A stretch of 64,000 nucleotides of DNA from Xenophilus aerolatus (GCA_030418545.1 QAIB01000007.1:113501-177500); one strand, 5' to 3'. Positions 1 to 8,626 are shown, numbered from the stretch's first letter. Notes: a model not told the origin generated them from the sequence alone. Numbers and translations: made by a program.

Positions 1-37
1 CGCTGCGGGGGTTGAGTCTGGATTCGAGTTGGGTCAT
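1..37 (-). CDS. Methylcrotonoyl-CoA carboxylase beta subunit, N-terminal fragment (cut by window edge)
   Basis: Only the first 12 codons are inside the window. Read on the minus strand from an ATG at 37 they give MTQLESRLNPRS. The LESRLNPRS stretch is typical of the start of the carboxyltransferase (beta) subunit of methylcrotonoyl-CoA carboxylase, the biotin enzyme that carboxylates 3-methylcrotonyl-CoA in leucine degradation. A weak purine-rich stretch (TTGAGA) lies upstream. The position directly downstream of an acyl-CoA synthetase and isovaleryl-CoA dehydrogenase on the same strand fits, because isovaleryl-CoA dehydrogenase makes the substrate of this carboxylase. The identification rests on very few residues plus context, so it is probable rather than certain. 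Confidence 0.7.
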   Translation of the reverse strand, partial: MTQLESRLNPRS

Positions 38-57
38 GGAAATCTCAAATTCGGGGA

Positions 58-180
58 CGGACATCCGTACGCGAAGGTCGCAAAAGTTGCGCGAAGGTCG
101 CGAAGAACAGCCTTCAAAAATCTTTGCCTTCCTTTTGCGCTCTTCGCGGAACCTTCGCGACCTTCGCGTATGGAGGTCCG
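58..180. repeat. GCGAAGG palindromic repeat, copy 1
   Basis: An imperfect inverted repeat of about 123 bp. The left end reads CGGACATCCGTACGCGAAGG and the right end is close to its complement, finishing TCGCGTATGGAGGTCCG. Each arm holds repeated GCGAAGG (or its complement CCTTCGC) units; the centre is AT-richer and not conserved between copies. It fills the spacer between the carboxylase start and the end of the acyl-CoA synthetase gene. Transcribed on either strand it would form a long hairpin. Confidence 0.85.
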
Positions 181-184
181 CTTG

Positions 185-1861
185 TCATGCCGTCTTCTCC
201 TCAGCCAACCCCAGTTCCGTCTTCATCACATCGCGGATCTTGAACTTCTGGATCTTGCCGGTCACGGTCATCGGGAACTCGGTGACGAAGCGGATGTACT
301 TCGGCACCTTGTAGTGCGCGATCTGGCCCTTGCAGAAGTCGCGGATCTCGTCCTCGGTGGGCTGCTGGCCGGGCTTGGGGATGATCCAGGCGCACAGCTC
401 CTCGCCGTACCTGCGGTCGGGCAGGCCGACGACCTGCACGTCCTGCACCTTCGGGTGCCGGTACAGGAACTCCTCGATCTCGCGCGGGTAGATGTTCTCG
501 CCGCCGCGGATCACCATGTCCTTGATGCGGCCGACGATGTTGACGTAGCCCTGCGCGTCCATGGTGGCCAGGTCGCCGGTGTGCATGTACCCCTCGGCGT
601 CGATGGCCTCGCGGGTCTTCGCCTCGTCGCCCCAGTAGCCGTGCATCACCGAATAGCCCCGCGTGCACAGCTCGCCCGACTGGCCGCGCGGCACCGTGGC
701 GCCGGATTCTGGGTCGACGATCTTCACCTCCAGGTGCGGCTGCACCGTGCCGACGGTTGACACGCGCAGTTCCAGCGGGGTGTCGGTGCTGCTCTGGCAG
801 CTCACGGGGCTGGTCTCGGTCATGCCGTAGGCGATCGTGATCTCGCCCAGGTGCATCTGGCTGACCACGCGCTTCATCACCTCGATGGGGCAGGCGGTGC
901 CGGCCATGATGCCGGTGCGCAGCGACGAGAGGTCGAACTCGGCGAAGCGCGGGTGGTCCAGCTCGGCGATGAACATGGTCGGCACGCCGTGCAGCGCGGT
1001 GCACTGTTCGGCCTGCACCGCCTCGAGCGTGAGCAGCGGGTCGAAACCGTCGTTGGGGTAGACGATGGCCGAGCCGTGCGTGAGGCAGGCCAGGTTGCCC
1101 AGCACCATGCCGAAGCAGTGGTACATGGGCACGGGGATGCACAGCCGGTCCTCGGGGCCGAGCTTCATGCATTCGCCGATGAAGAAGCCGTTGTTGAGGA
1201 TGTTGCGGTGCGTGAGCGTGGCGCCCTTGGGGAAGCCCGTCGTGCCGCTGGTGAACTGGATGTTGATGGGCTCGGTGGCCGTCAGCGTGCGCTGCACCTC
1301 GGCCACGCGCGGGTCGGCCGGGTCACCGCTGGCCAGCAGGGTCGAGAAGCGGGCCAGCGGGATGTCGCCGCCCTCTTCCTCGGCATCGCCGGCACGGTCG
1401 ATCCACCAGATGCTCCTCAGCTGTGGCAGCTTCGCCGCACCCAGCTCGCGCAGCATCGCCAGGTACTCGCTGGTCTTGAAGCGCGGCATGGTCACCAGCG
1501 CCTGGCAGCCCACCTTGTTGAGCGCGTATTCGACCTCGGACGTGCGGTACGCGGGGTTGATGTTGACGAGGATCAGCCCCGCCTTGGCAGTCGCGATCTG
1601 CATCAAAACCCACGCCAGGTTGTTGTGCGACCAGATGCCGATGCGCTCGCCCGGCTTCAGGCCGGAGCGTAGCAGTGCGCTGGCCAGCCGGTTCGACTCG
1701 GCCTGCAGTTCGGCATAGCTGCGCCGCACGCCTTCGTGGCGGCTCACCAGCGCCAGCGCCTCGGGCTGGCGCGCCACCATGGCGTCGAAGAAATCGCCGA
1801 TCGTCTGCTCGATCAGCGGCGGCTCGGTGGCGCCGCGCGCGTAGCTCAGGGCTTCGTTCAT
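185..1861 (-). CDS. AMP-binding acyl-CoA synthetase (ACSF2-like), leucine-degradation cluster
   Basis: A 558-residue enzyme of the ANL superfamily that activates a carboxylic acid to its CoA thioester through an acyl-adenylate. The phosphate-binding loop is at 203-214 ([12 protein letters not shown]), the A5 motif YGMTE at 345-349, HTGD at 427-430, and the catalytic lysine of the C-terminal lid is Lys536 in TVTGKIQKF. Overall it resembles bacterial homologues of the medium-chain synthetase ACSF2. The start at 1861 is chosen because GGAGA precedes it; an upstream in-frame extension runs through repeat copy 2 and encodes low-complexity Lys/Phe-rich sequence, so it is not real protein. Lying between isovaleryl-CoA dehydrogenase and the carboxylase, it probably activates isovalerate or a related branched or medium-chain acid; the exact substrate is inference. 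Confidence 0.9.
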   Translation of the reverse strand: MNEALSYARGATEPPLIEQTIGDFFDAMVARQPEALALVSRHEGVRRSYAELQAESNRLASALLRSGLKPGERIGIWSHNNLAWVLMQIATAKAGLILVNINPAYRTSEVEYALNKVGCQALVTMPRFKTSEYLAMLRELGAAKLPQLRSIWWIDRAGDAEEEGGDIPLARFSTLLASGDPADPRVAEVQRTLTATEPINIQFTSGTTGFPKGATLTHRNILNNGFFIGECMKLGPEDRLCIPVPMYHCFGMVLGNLACLTHGSAIVYPNDGFDPLLTLEAVQAEQCTALHGVPTMFIAELDHPRFAEFDLSSLRTGIMAGTACPIEVMKRVVSQMHLGEITIAYGMTETSPVSCQSSTDTPLELRVSTVGTVQPHLEVKIVDPESGATVPRGQSGELCTRGYSVMHGYWGDEAKTREAIDAEGYMHTGDLATMDAQGYVNIVGRIKDMVIRGGENIYPREIEEFLYRHPKVQDVQVVGLPDRRYGEELCAWIIPKPGQQPTEDEIRDFCKGQIAHYKVPKYIRFVTEFPMTVTGKIQKFKIRDVMKTELGLAEEKTA

Positions 1862-1878
1862 CGTGATGTCTCCAAAGA

Positions 1879-1997
1879 CGGATGCAGAACGCGAAAGACG
1901 CGAAGGTTTCGCGAAGGCCGCGAAAAAGACAAACAAAAAGTTTTTCTTCTTTTGCGTCTTTCGCGAAGCCTTCGCGTCCTTCGCGTACGGGTGTCCG
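1879..1997. repeat. GCGAAGG palindromic repeat, copy 2
   Basis: A second copy of the palindromic element, about 119 bp, in the 139-bp gap between the synthetase start and the isovaleryl-CoA dehydrogenase stop. The left arm begins CGGATGCAGAACGCGAAAGAC and is more diverged; the right arm CCTTCGCGTCCTTCGCGTACG matches the other copies closely. The loop is A/T-rich (a run of AAAAAGTTTTTC). It ends 3 bp before the stop codon of the dehydrogenase. Confidence 0.85.
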
Positions 1998-2000
1998 ATT

Positions 2001-3173
2001 TCAGGACGTCTCCGCAAACAACTCGCGGCCGATCAGCATGCGCCGGATCTCCGAGGTGCCCGCACCGATCTCGTACAGCTTGGCATCGCGCCACAACCGC
2101 TCCACGGGGAACTCCTTGGTGTAGCCCACGCCGCCCAGCGCCTGGATCGCCTCACCGGCCATCCAGGTCGCCTTTTCGGCCGAGTAGAGGATGGCGCCGG
2201 CGGCGTCCTTGCGGAAGGTGCGCGCATGGTCGTTGCGGTCGCAGGCCTTGCCCACGGCGTACACGTAGGCGCGCGTGGCCTGCCAGGTGGAGTACATGTC
2301 GGCGATCTTGCCCTGCATCAGCTGGAACTCGCCGATGCTCTGGCCGAACTGCTTGCGGTCGTGGATGAAGGGGATCACCGCATCCATGCAGGCCGCCATG
2401 ATGCCCAGCGGCCCGCCCGAAAGCACGGCACGCTCGTAGTCCAGCCCGCTCATCAGCACCTTGGCACCGTTGCCCTCGCCGCCCAGGATGTTCTCTTCGG
2501 GCACTTCGCAGTTGTCGAGGAAGAGCGGGTACGTGTTGCTGCCGCGCATGCCCAGCTTGTCGAGCTTGGTGCCGGCCGAGAAGCCCTTGAAGCCCTTCTC
2601 GACGATGAAGGCCGTCATGCCGCGCGCGCCCATTTCGGGCTCGGTCTTGGCGTAGATGACCAGGGTGTCGGCGTCGCCGCCGTTGGTGATCCACATCTTG
2701 CCGCCGTTGAGGACGTAGTAACCGTCCTTCTTTTCGGCCCGCAGCTTCATGCTCACCACGTCGGAGCCGGCGTTGGGCTCGCTCATGGCCAGCGCGCCGA
2801 CGTGCTCGCCGCTCACCAGCTTGGGCAGGTACTTCTTCTTCTGCGCCTCGCTGCCGTTGCGGTGGATCTGGTTCACGCACAGGTTGGAGTGCGCGCCATA
2901 CGACAGGCCGACGGAGGCCGACGCACGCGACACCTCCTCCATGGCCACGATGTGCGCGAGGTAGCCCAGTTCGGTACCGCCGTATTCCTCCTTCACCGTC
3001 ATGCCGTGCAGGCCCAGCGATCCGAGCTTGGCCCAGAGGTCGTGGGGGAACAGGTTGTCGCGGTCGATCTCGGCGGCGCGCGGCGCGATCTCGTGGGCAC
3101 AGAAGTCGGCCACCGCGTCGCGCAGCGAATCGATGGTCTCGCCCAGGTCGAAATTCAGGCCGATCTGGCTCAT
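2001..3173 (-). CDS. ivd: Isovaleryl-CoA dehydrogenase
   Basis: A 390-residue FAD acyl-CoA dehydrogenase that oxidises isovaleryl-CoA to 3-methylcrotonyl-CoA in leucine breakdown, passing electrons to electron-transfer flavoprotein. Diagnostic for this subfamily: the catalytic base is Glu247 in [14 protein letters not shown], the isovaleryl-type position, whereas the usual acyl-CoA dehydrogenase glutamate near the C-terminus is replaced in [12 protein letters not shown] (367-378). FAD-binding [12 protein letters not shown] (128-139) and WITNGG (161-166) are present. ATG at 3173 is preceded by AAGGAGAC at good spacing. It lies divergent from an AraC-type regulator and upstream of the synthetase and carboxylase genes, as in liu clusters. 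Also called liuA. Confidence 0.95.
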   Translation of the reverse strand: MSQIGLNFDLGETIDSLRDAVADFCAHEIAPRAAEIDRDNLFPHDLWAKLGSLGLHGMTVKEEYGGTELGYLAHIVAMEEVSRASASVGLSYGAHSNLCVNQIHRNGSEAQKKKYLPKLVSGEHVGALAMSEPNAGSDVVSMKLRAEKKDGYYVLNGGKMWITNGGDADTLVIYAKTEPEMGARGMTAFIVEKGFKGFSAGTKLDKLGMRGSNTYPLFLDNCEVPEENILGGEGNGAKVLMSGLDYERAVLSGGPLGIMAACMDAVIPFIHDRKQFGQSIGEFQLMQGKIADMYSTWQATRAYVYAVGKACDRNDHARTFRKDAAGAILYSAEKATWMAGEAIQALGGVGYTKEFPVERLWRDAKLYEIGAGTSEIRRMLIGRELFAETS

Positions 3174-3205
3174 GCGTTGTCTCCTTGAAGGCAGGGGTGC
3201 GGGGG

Positions 3206-3327
3206 CGGACATCCGTACGCGAAGGGCGCAAAGGTTGCGCGAAGGACGCGAAAGAACTTCAGAGGAGAAAAGGCTGTTCTTTTGCGTCCTTCGCGAAGTT
3301 TTCGCGTCCTTCGCGTGCGGATGTCCG
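3206..3327. repeat. GCGAAGG palindromic repeat, copy 3
   Basis: A third copy, about 122 bp, with the same ends (CGGACATCCGTACGCGAAGG on the left, CCTTCGCGTGCGGATGTCCG on the right). It occupies the divergent promoter region between isovaleryl-CoA dehydrogenase and the AraC-type regulator, leaving only about 32 bp to the dehydrogenase start and 80 bp to the regulator start. It therefore sits where both promoters must be. Confidence 0.85.
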
Positions 3328-3407
3328 ATTGCATGCAGCTTACGCCGCCCCTGCCCGCATTTGGCGCCACAATGGTTGCAAATCCCGCCACATCCAGCTG
3401 CCTAGGA

Positions 3408-4433
3408 ATGACCGCATCGACCCTCGTCAAACCGCCCCGCGCGGCCACGCCAATGGCCTTCGTGCAGGCGATCGTCAAGGGGTATGCGCGCCATGGCGTC
3501 GATCCGGGCGCGGCCCTGCGGGCGGCACAGATCACGCCGCGTGAACTGTGGCGGCCGGGTGCGCGCGTGACGGCAGCCCAGTTCGAGGCGCTCAACGAGC
3601 ACGCGATGCAGGAACTCGACGACGAGGCGCTGGGCTGGTTCGGCCGCAAGCTGCCCTGGGGCAGCTACGGCATGCTGTGCCGGGCCTCGCTCACTTCGCC
3701 GAACCTGGGCGTGGCCATCCGGCGCTGGTGCCGCCACCACCGGTTGCTGGTGGACGACATCGCCCTGTCGCTCTCGGTCGCGGACGGCGAGGCCACGGTC
3801 CGCATCGAGGAGCGGCGCGACCTCGGCGCCTTCCGCGAGTTCTGTCTGGTGTCGAGCCTGCGCTTCCTGCACGGCTACGCGAGCTGGGCCATCGATTCAC
3901 GCGTGTCGCTGCGCGCCGCATGCTTTCCGTACCCGGCACCGCCGCACGCGGAGGCCTACCCGCTGATGTTCACCGGCCGCGTGCAGTTCGATGCCGAGCA
4001 GGCGAGCTTCAGCTTCGACGAACGCTACCTGGCACTGCCGATGATGCGCGACGAGCGCGCACTGCGGACCATGCTGCGCCGCGCCCTGCCCTTGACGGTG
4101 CTGCAGTACCGGCGCGACCGGCTGCTGGGGCAGCGCGTGCGCGAGCTCCTGCGCACCCACGGGACGGAACTGACGAACGCCGAGGCGATCGCCACCACGC
4201 TGCATGTTTCCAGCCGCACGCTGCACCGGCAACTGCAGGCCGAAGGTCTGTCGCTGCAGGCGCTGAAGGACGAAGTGCGGCACGAGGCCGCCGTCGACCA
4301 GTTGCGCCGGAGCGAGCGGCCGATCAAGCAGATCGCACTGGCGGTGGGCTTTCGCAACGAGAAGAGCTTCGCGCGGGCCTTTCGCCAGTGGACGGGCATG
4401 ACGCCGGGCGAGATGCGCCGCCGCGGCGCCTGA
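3408..4433 (+). CDS. AraC-family transcriptional regulator
   Basis: A 341-residue regulator with an N-terminal AraC_N-type sensory domain (about 20-200) and a C-terminal AraC DNA-binding domain (about 240-338) with two helix-turn-helix units; the second carries the signature IKQIALAVGFRNEKSFARAF and then WTGMTPGEMRR. It is divergent from isovaleryl-CoA dehydrogenase, so it probably controls that operon in response to a branched-chain acid or its CoA ester; this is inference from position. The start at 3408 is uncertain: there is no strong ribosome-binding site, 3372 and 3453 are alternatives, and the reading frame upstream of that runs into the palindromic repeat. Confidence 0.85.
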   Translation: MTASTLVKPPRAATPMAFVQAIVKGYARHGVDPGAALRAAQITPRELWRPGARVTAAQFEALNEHAMQELDDEALGWFGRKLPWGSYGMLCRASLTSPNLGVAIRRWCRHHRLLVDDIALSLSVADGEATVRIEERRDLGAFREFCLVSSLRFLHGYASWAIDSRVSLRAACFPYPAPPHAEAYPLMFTGRVQFDAEQASFSFDERYLALPMMRDERALRTMLRRALPLTVLQYRRDRLLGQRVRELLRTHGTELTNAEAIATTLHVSSRTLHRQLQAEGLSLQALKDEVRHEAAVDQLRRSERPIKQIALAVGFRNEKSFARAFRQWTGMTPGEMRRRGA

Positions 4434-4444
4434 AGGCCTGCGCC

Positions 4445-4660
4445 TCAGGCGCCAGCTTCAGTGTGCGGATGCAGCTGCGCGCTGAGTGCGCGCGTGCCGG
4501 CCGCCAGGGCGGCCTCGTAGGACTCGAAGGAGTCTTCCGCGCGGCGCGCGACCTGGGTCGGCGTGCCGTCGGCATCGGTTTCCAGCAGGGTCCACAGGAA
4601 GGCGCCGGGGCTGGCTTCCTGGACCTGGAGTCGCATGGATGGGTGGGTCATGGCTGCCAT
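4445..4660 (-). CDS. Small hypothetical protein
   Basis: A 71-residue protein, not assigned to a family. The sequence is plausible as protein: MRLQVQEASPGAFLWTLLET reads like one beta-strand pair, followed by a helix FESYEAALAAGTRALSAQL. It has no signal peptide or membrane segment. Starts at 4660, 4651 (MTHPS) or 4636 (MRLQV) are possible and none has a clear ribosome-binding site. It converges on the AraC-type gene with an 11-bp gap. Short alpha/beta proteins of this shape are common in Comamonadaceae, but no function can be given. Confidence 0.55.
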   Translation of the reverse strand: MAAMTHPSMRLQVQEASPGAFLWTLLETDADGTPTQVARRAEDSFESYEAALAAGTRALSAQLHPHTEAGA

Positions 4661-4731
4661 CGTGGGCGCCGGATCGGGGCCTGGCTGTCAGCCGAATTCG
4701 CCGATGCGCGAAGTGGCCGCCAGGACGAGCC

Positions 4732-5034
4732 TCAACGCAGGGAGGCCTGGAAGGAAGGCTGCGAGTTGGGCAGAGGCATCCCCGGCGCCCAGGCGGCCGG
4801 ATCGTGCGTGGGCGGGCGGAAGGTCTGGACCGCCATCATCCCCAGGCGCGTGATCTCGAACACCACCGCAGGTGGCTGTTCCTCCTGCCCGCCCAGGCCC
4901 TGCCGCGCCTGCGGGATCTGCGCACGCACCTGTCCGGCGGCCTGAAGGGCGCGCAGCTTGTCGATGTCCGTCGGGTCGGTGATGCGCACCGGCAGCGGCG
5001 CGCGGGCCAGTGCATGGAGCAGTTCCAGAGGCAT
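4732..5034 (-). CDS. Hypothetical protein, 100 aa
   Basis: A soluble 100-residue protein of unknown function. The start at 5034 (MPLELLHALARAPLPVRITD) is preceded by GAGGAG at the right distance, so this start is preferred over an in-frame ATG 63 bp upstream. Helical N-terminal half with a short Gln/Gly-rich stretch near the middle (RQGLGGQEEQ), then a predicted strand VVFEITRLGMMAVQTF and a Pro-rich tail. No catalytic motif is recognisable. It is followed on the same strand by the preceding small gene, which may be co-transcribed. Confidence 0.6.
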   Translation of the reverse strand: MPLELLHALARAPLPVRITDPTDIDKLRALQAAGQVRAQIPQARQGLGGQEEQPPAVVFEITRLGMMAVQTFRPPTHDPAAWAPGMPLPNSQPSFQASLR

Positions 5035-5149
5035 GCGTGTTCTCCTCGCAGGACCCCGATTTTTCTGCGCTTCACCCACCGAATCAAGATAAGCCATAGG
5101 TGTTAGCGCTTGCTCATGCCCGGGCGCCGTCGCTGGCGCGCCGGCTGCT

Positions 5150-5506
5150 TCAGGCCTGCACCAGGGTCTCGAAGCCGCCCCAGATCATGCGCTTGCTGTC
5201 GAAGGGCATGCCTTCGGTGTCCATGCCCGCAATCCGCGGGTCGGCCATGACCTTGGCATTGACGACGTCGCGGTGCTGGCGCGATTCGTAGGTGATCCAT
5301 GCGAAGACCACCACCTCGTCGTCCTTGAGCTGCACGCTGCGCGGGAAGGAGGTGAGTTCGCCGACCTGGACGTCGTCGGCGATGCACTCGCGGTATTCCA
5401 GCGCGCCGTGCTCGCGCCATACCTGGCCGGCCGTGGTGGCCAGCTGGCGATAGGCCTCCACCTTGTCCTTCGGCACCGGCACCACGAATCCGTCGACATA
5501 GCTCAT
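5150..5506 (-). CDS. DUF1428 family protein
   Basis: A 118-residue protein of the DUF1428 family (dimeric alpha/beta-barrel fold). Characteristic sequence: MSYVDGFVVPVPKDKVEAYR at the start, then EYRECIADDV, VVFAWITYESRQHRDVVNAK, and PFDSKRMIWGGFETLV at the end. The length matches the family. ATG at 5506 has AGGAGA upstream; a longer reading frame upstream is not supported. No enzymatic function is established for the family. It lies 111 bp downstream of the six-gene unknown cluster on the same strand and probably belongs to a separate unit. Confidence 0.85.
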   Translation of the reverse strand: MSYVDGFVVPVPKDKVEAYRQLATTAGQVWREHGALEYRECIADDVQVGELTSFPRSVQLKDDEVVVFAWITYESRQHRDVVNAKVMADPRIAGMDTEGMPFDSKRMIWGGFETLVQA

Positions 5507-5617
5507 CGTGTGTCTCCTGGTTCTGGGAATGCGGGCCATGACGGCCCGGTCCCCGAGTCTAGGGACTTCGATGTGCGCAGGAAGCTCATCCCCACGCACG
5601 GCAGGGCTGCCACGGCC

Positions 5618-6178
5618 TCAGCCCTGCGCATCGGTCTCGTCGACGATCTTCAGTGGCGAACTGGGACGCAGCTGGAAGCGCAGCACGCTGACGCTGTGCT
5701 CCGCCAGCGCCGAGGCGGGCAGCTGGGTGATCTGCAGGCCGTCCTTGACGTCGATGCCGCCGCGCACCTCGACCTCCACGCCGTCCACCAGCATGCCCGG
5801 CACCTTCTTCGCGATCACCTCGGTGTTGACGCGATCGATGCCCGACTTGACCTGCGTCACGAGGTCCTGGATGCCGATCTTCGCGGTCTGGTTCTTCAAC
5901 TGGTCCAGCTCGGCCGCCAGACGCACGTTCCGCTCGGACTGCGCCGCCAGCTCCTTGCGCAGGCCGCCGAGCTCGGCGTCGCGGCTCACCACCGTCTGGG
6001 TCGCCGTGGCGAGCTGCTTCTGCAGCTCGGTGTTGGTGTCGCCCAGTCGCTGGATCTCGGCGTCGCGCACCGCCACCGCCTGCACGGCCTCGTTGAACTT
6101 GCCGCGCACGAAGTCGACGTTGCGGATGCTGGTGTCGTTGATGGTGCCGGGGTCGAAGGGCACGAAACGGGTGGCCAT
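5618..6178 (-). CDS. Coiled-coil hypothetical protein, last gene of the unknown cluster
   Basis: A 186-residue protein without a recognised family. Residues about 25-95 form a strong predicted coiled coil (FNEAVQAVAVRDAEIQRLGD, then ELQKQLATATQ and SERNVRLAAELDQLKNQ). The C-terminal part (about 115-186) looks like a small beta domain (VDGVEVEVRGGIDVKDGLQI). No signal peptide or membrane segment. ATG at 6178 has AAGGAGAC upstream. It is the last gene of the cluster transcribed from 9689 to 5618, 17 bp after the preceding gene. A structural or assembly role is a guess from the coiled coil. Confidence 0.75.
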   Translation of the reverse strand: MATRFVPFDPGTINDTSIRNVDFVRGKFNEAVQAVAVRDAEIQRLGDTNTELQKQLATATQTVVSRDAELGGLRKELAAQSERNVRLAAELDQLKNQTAKIGIQDLVTQVKSGIDRVNTEVIAKKVPGMLVDGVEVEVRGGIDVKDGLQITQLPASALAEHSVSVLRFQLRPSSPLKIVDETDAQG

Positions 6179-6195
6179 GGCGGTGTCTCCTTCGC

Positions 6196-6570
6196 TCAGG
6201 CGGTGGTGCCCGGCGGCGGCACCGGCACGATGCGCAGCTTCAGCGAGCTGGTGCCTTCGGCATTGAACGCGAAGGTGCTGCGGTACTTGGTATTGAAGGG
6301 CGCCACGTACATGCGCGGCGCGGCCTGCGGTGCCTTCTTCTCGAAATGCAGCGCCATGCGCATCTCGACCGTGGCCTCGGGGATCTGGTACCAGGTCACC
6401 TGGTAGCCCAGGGCCTGCAACTCGGGGTGCTCGGCCGCGAGCTGCGTCTGCGATGCCAGCGCCGCGGCATCCAGCTCGCGCTGCGCGGCTGCCACGCCGG
6501 CACTGATCTCGCGCACCATGCTCGACAGCGGCGAGATCAGCACTTCGTCCATGTTCACGTCGGTGGCCAT
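6196..6570 (-). CDS. Unknown-cluster paralogue family, short member
   Basis: A 124-residue protein that aligns by eye with the two longer products encoded at 6580-7164 and 8627-9271. The shared N-terminal helix is LSSMVREISAGVAAAQREL, matching ADMVRDLAAAVAEGQLAL in the neighbour. The shared C-terminal beta segment is FAFNAEGTSSLKLRIVPVPPP, matching YTHTAEGSSLLRVTMKPVPPP. The middle lacks the insert seen in the longer paralogues. ATG at 6570 follows GAGGAG. It is 9 bp from the preceding gene, so translation is probably coupled. Function unknown. Confidence 0.75.
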   Translation of the reverse strand: MATDVNMDEVLISPLSSMVREISAGVAAAQRELDAAALASQTQLAAEHPELQALGYQVTWYQIPEATVEMRMALHFEKKAPQAAPRMYVAPFNTKYRSTFAFNAEGTSSLKLRIVPVPPPGTTA

Positions 6571-6579
6571 GGCATCTCC

Positions 6580-7164
6580 TCAGCGTTCCGTGCGCGTGAC
6601 GACGGGCGGCGTCACGGTCGCGTTGATGGTGACCACGTCCGGCGCGAGGCGGATCGGCGGCGGCACCGGCTTCATCGTCACCCGCAGCAGGCTCGAACCT
6701 TCCGCGGTGTGCGTGTAGGTGCTCTGGTTGCGGAAGTTGACCGGCGCGGCAAAGGCGATGACGCCGCGCTTGCCGAAGCCCGGTCGGCCCTCGGTCTGCG
6801 TGGCGCTGGCCTGCTTGAGGCTCACCGACATCTTCACCTCGATCAGGGCCTCGGTGAACTGGTAGAAGGTCGGCAGCAGTCCGGCCTGCAGCAGCGTGGT
6901 CTTGACCGGCGCCACGGGCTGCTGCGTCACGCTCACGCCGGGCACCGTGACATTGCTGCCGGCCACGGCGAGCGTGGTCGGTGCGGGCGAGATGACCTCC
7001 GTCACCTGCGGAATGAGGTCGATGGCGTTGGCCTCGCTGGCGAGGAATTTGAGCGTGTCGATCGACGCGCGGTCCAGCGCGAGCTGTCCCTCGGCAACGG
7101 CGGCGGCGAGGTCGCGCACCATGTCGGCGATGGGGACGTCCAGAAGTTCCTGTCCTACGGCCAT
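6580..7164 (-). CDS. Unknown-cluster paralogue family, medium member
   Basis: A 194-residue protein, paralogous to the product at 8627-9271. Both start with GQELLDVP followed by a DM helix, contain LLQAGLLPTFYQFTE(A/S)LIEVK in the middle (about 91-111) and end in an AEGSSLLR-x-T-x-KPVP segment. The N-terminus resembles DUF2589-type proteins in style (short GQEL start plus amphipathic helix), but I cannot confirm membership. No signal peptide and no membrane span. ATG at 7164 has AAGGAGAAC upstream. Tandem duplication within one operon suggests subunits of one assembly. Confidence 0.8.
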   Translation of the reverse strand: MAVGQELLDVPIADMVRDLAAAVAEGQLALDRASIDTLKFLASEANAIDLIPQVTEVISPAPTTLAVAGSNVTVPGVSVTQQPVAPVKTTLLQAGLLPTFYQFTEALIEVKMSVSLKQASATQTEGRPGFGKRGVIAFAAPVNFRNQSTYTHTAEGSSLLRVTMKPVPPPIRLAPDVVTINATVTPPVVTRTER

Positions 7165-7195
7165 GGGGTTCTCCTTCGGGTTCGGGGGCAATCGG

Positions 7196-8602
7196 TCAGT
7201 CGAACACGGCGGCTGGCGTGCTGGCATGGACGGCGCGCCGCAGCGCATGCAGCGCACGCGTCGGCGCCGGGGTGCCGCGCGAACGGTCGAACCAGCCGGT
7301 CGCGCTGTGCGCGAGCCAGCCGACGCCGCCCTGCAGGCACAGCGCCATGAGCCGGTCATGCGCCAGCGGCGCCTGCGCCAGGGGTTCCCAGCCATCGAGC
7401 AGCAGGGGCTGCCGCAGGGTGCCGGCGAGTGCTGCGGCCGGGGGCGCCTGCGGCCGCGTGGCGTCCCACAGCAGGCCCAGGCCCGGCTGCATCGGCGACC
7501 GCGGCAGGTCGGCCACGGACTCGAGGGGCAGCCACACCAGCGCGCGTGGGTGCAGGGACTGCAGCGCCAGCGCGGCCGCGCGGAGTCGGGCCGCCAGCGG
7601 GGGCCGGCCCAACAGGCCGAACAGCACCGCGGGCCGCTGTGCATGGCGCTGTGCCAGGCGCAGGTGATGGCCATGCAGCCACAGCCGGGCGTCGAAGCGC
7701 AGCAGTGTGTAGATGCCCTGGGCGGCCCAGGCATCGATGCGCGCATCGAGCCGCGCCAGCGCTGGCGGGGTCAGCTGGGACGCCAGCGACAGGCACAGCG
7801 CCACGCAGCGCCGGCCAGGCGGAACGCCCGCGAGCGCCTGGTCGGCGAGTGCGAGTTCGGGCCCGTCGGCGTCCCGCGGTAGCCGCAGCCCCAGCAGCCG
7901 CAGCGCCGAGCCGTCGGCTGCCAGCAGATGGCCGCCTTCGCTGCGCAGCCAGTCCAGCGTCGATGCGGCCGCCGGGGCCCTTGCGGAGGGCACGACCGCC
8001 GATCGCGGTGCCGGGCGCAGCGGGCGCGTCGGTGTGGCGGCGGCGGCGCGTGGTGGCCGGGCCTCGCCGCGTGGCCGCGCGGCACGCGCCGCCGGCGGCG
8101 CGGCGTCGCGCGCCGCGCGGCCAGCCCGCGCATCCGCCGCGGTGCGCGCGGCGGGTGGGGGACGACGCGCGTCGCCGGACGACGGCGGGCGCGGCCTCGG
8201 CGGCCGAACCGGCCGCGATGCCACGACACGCACGCCTGCGCGGCGCCCCGGCTCAGGCCGCGCCGCGCCGGAGGCGACGGCGCGCTCGCGCGATGGCAAC
8301 GCGACCGACCGCATGCGCACCGGCGGCGACGTGGGCGCGCGTGCAGGCCCGCCGGCGGTCGGCCGTTCCCGCGCGGGGCGCGCAGGCATGGGCCGCTCCC
8401 GCGCAGGCCGCGCAGGCACCGGCCGCTGCAGCGTCGGCCGGGGCGGCGGCGTGGTCGGTGCGCCGGGTCGGGCGGCATCCGCTGCATGACGGGGTGGCAG
8501 GGGCGGCCGGGCCGCGACATCCACACGCGCCGCCGAACGGGCAGGACGGCCCCGCTCCTGGCGGCGCGCCTCGACCAGCGCCGGAAACCGTGGCCGCGAC
8601 AT
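7196..8602 (-). CDS. Pro/Arg-rich protein with degenerate glycosidase-like C-terminal domain
   Basis: A 468-residue protein in two parts. Residues 1 to about 210 are low complexity, made largely of Ala, Arg and Pro, with an exact-looking tandem unit (PVPARPARER then PMPARPARER, 61-80). From about 215 a folded domain begins: DWLRSEGGHLLAADGSALRL resembles the start of GH5-type cellulase domains (EGn-IvDAdGnpVrLRG), and ALARLDARIDAWAAQGIYTL resembles their first barrel helix. The expected catalytic acid/base (NEP) and nucleophile motifs are not seen; LVWLPLES and LLLDGWEPL occupy the likely positions. No signal peptide is evident. AGGACC precedes ATG at 8602. Likely a non-catalytic binding protein of the cluster; that is inference. 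Confidence 0.7.
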   Translation of the reverse strand: MSRPRFPALVEARRQERGRPARSAARVDVAARPPLPPRHAADAARPGAPTTPPPRPTLQRPVPARPARERPMPARPARERPTAGGPARAPTSPPVRMRSVALPSRERAVASGAARPEPGRRAGVRVVASRPVRPPRPRPPSSGDARRPPPAARTAADARAGRAARDAAPPAARAARPRGEARPPRAAAATPTRPLRPAPRSAVVPSARAPAAASTLDWLRSEGGHLLAADGSALRLLGLRLPRDADGPELALADQALAGVPPGRRCVALCLSLASQLTPPALARLDARIDAWAAQGIYTLLRFDARLWLHGHHLRLAQRHAQRPAVLFGLLGRPPLAARLRAAALALQSLHPRALVWLPLESVADLPRSPMQPGLGLLWDATRPQAPPAAALAGTLRQPLLLDGWEPLAQAPLAHDRLMALCLQGGVGWLAHSATGWFDRSRGTPAPTRALHALRRAVHASTPAAVFD

Positions 8603-8626
8603 GGGAGGTCCTGGGCGATGCAGCGC

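Noticed and set aside
58..3327. Regular GCGAAGG repeats as a possible CRISPR array
   Set aside because: Units are 7-12 bp with no unique spacers of constant length, arms are inverted repeats, and no cas gene is nearby.
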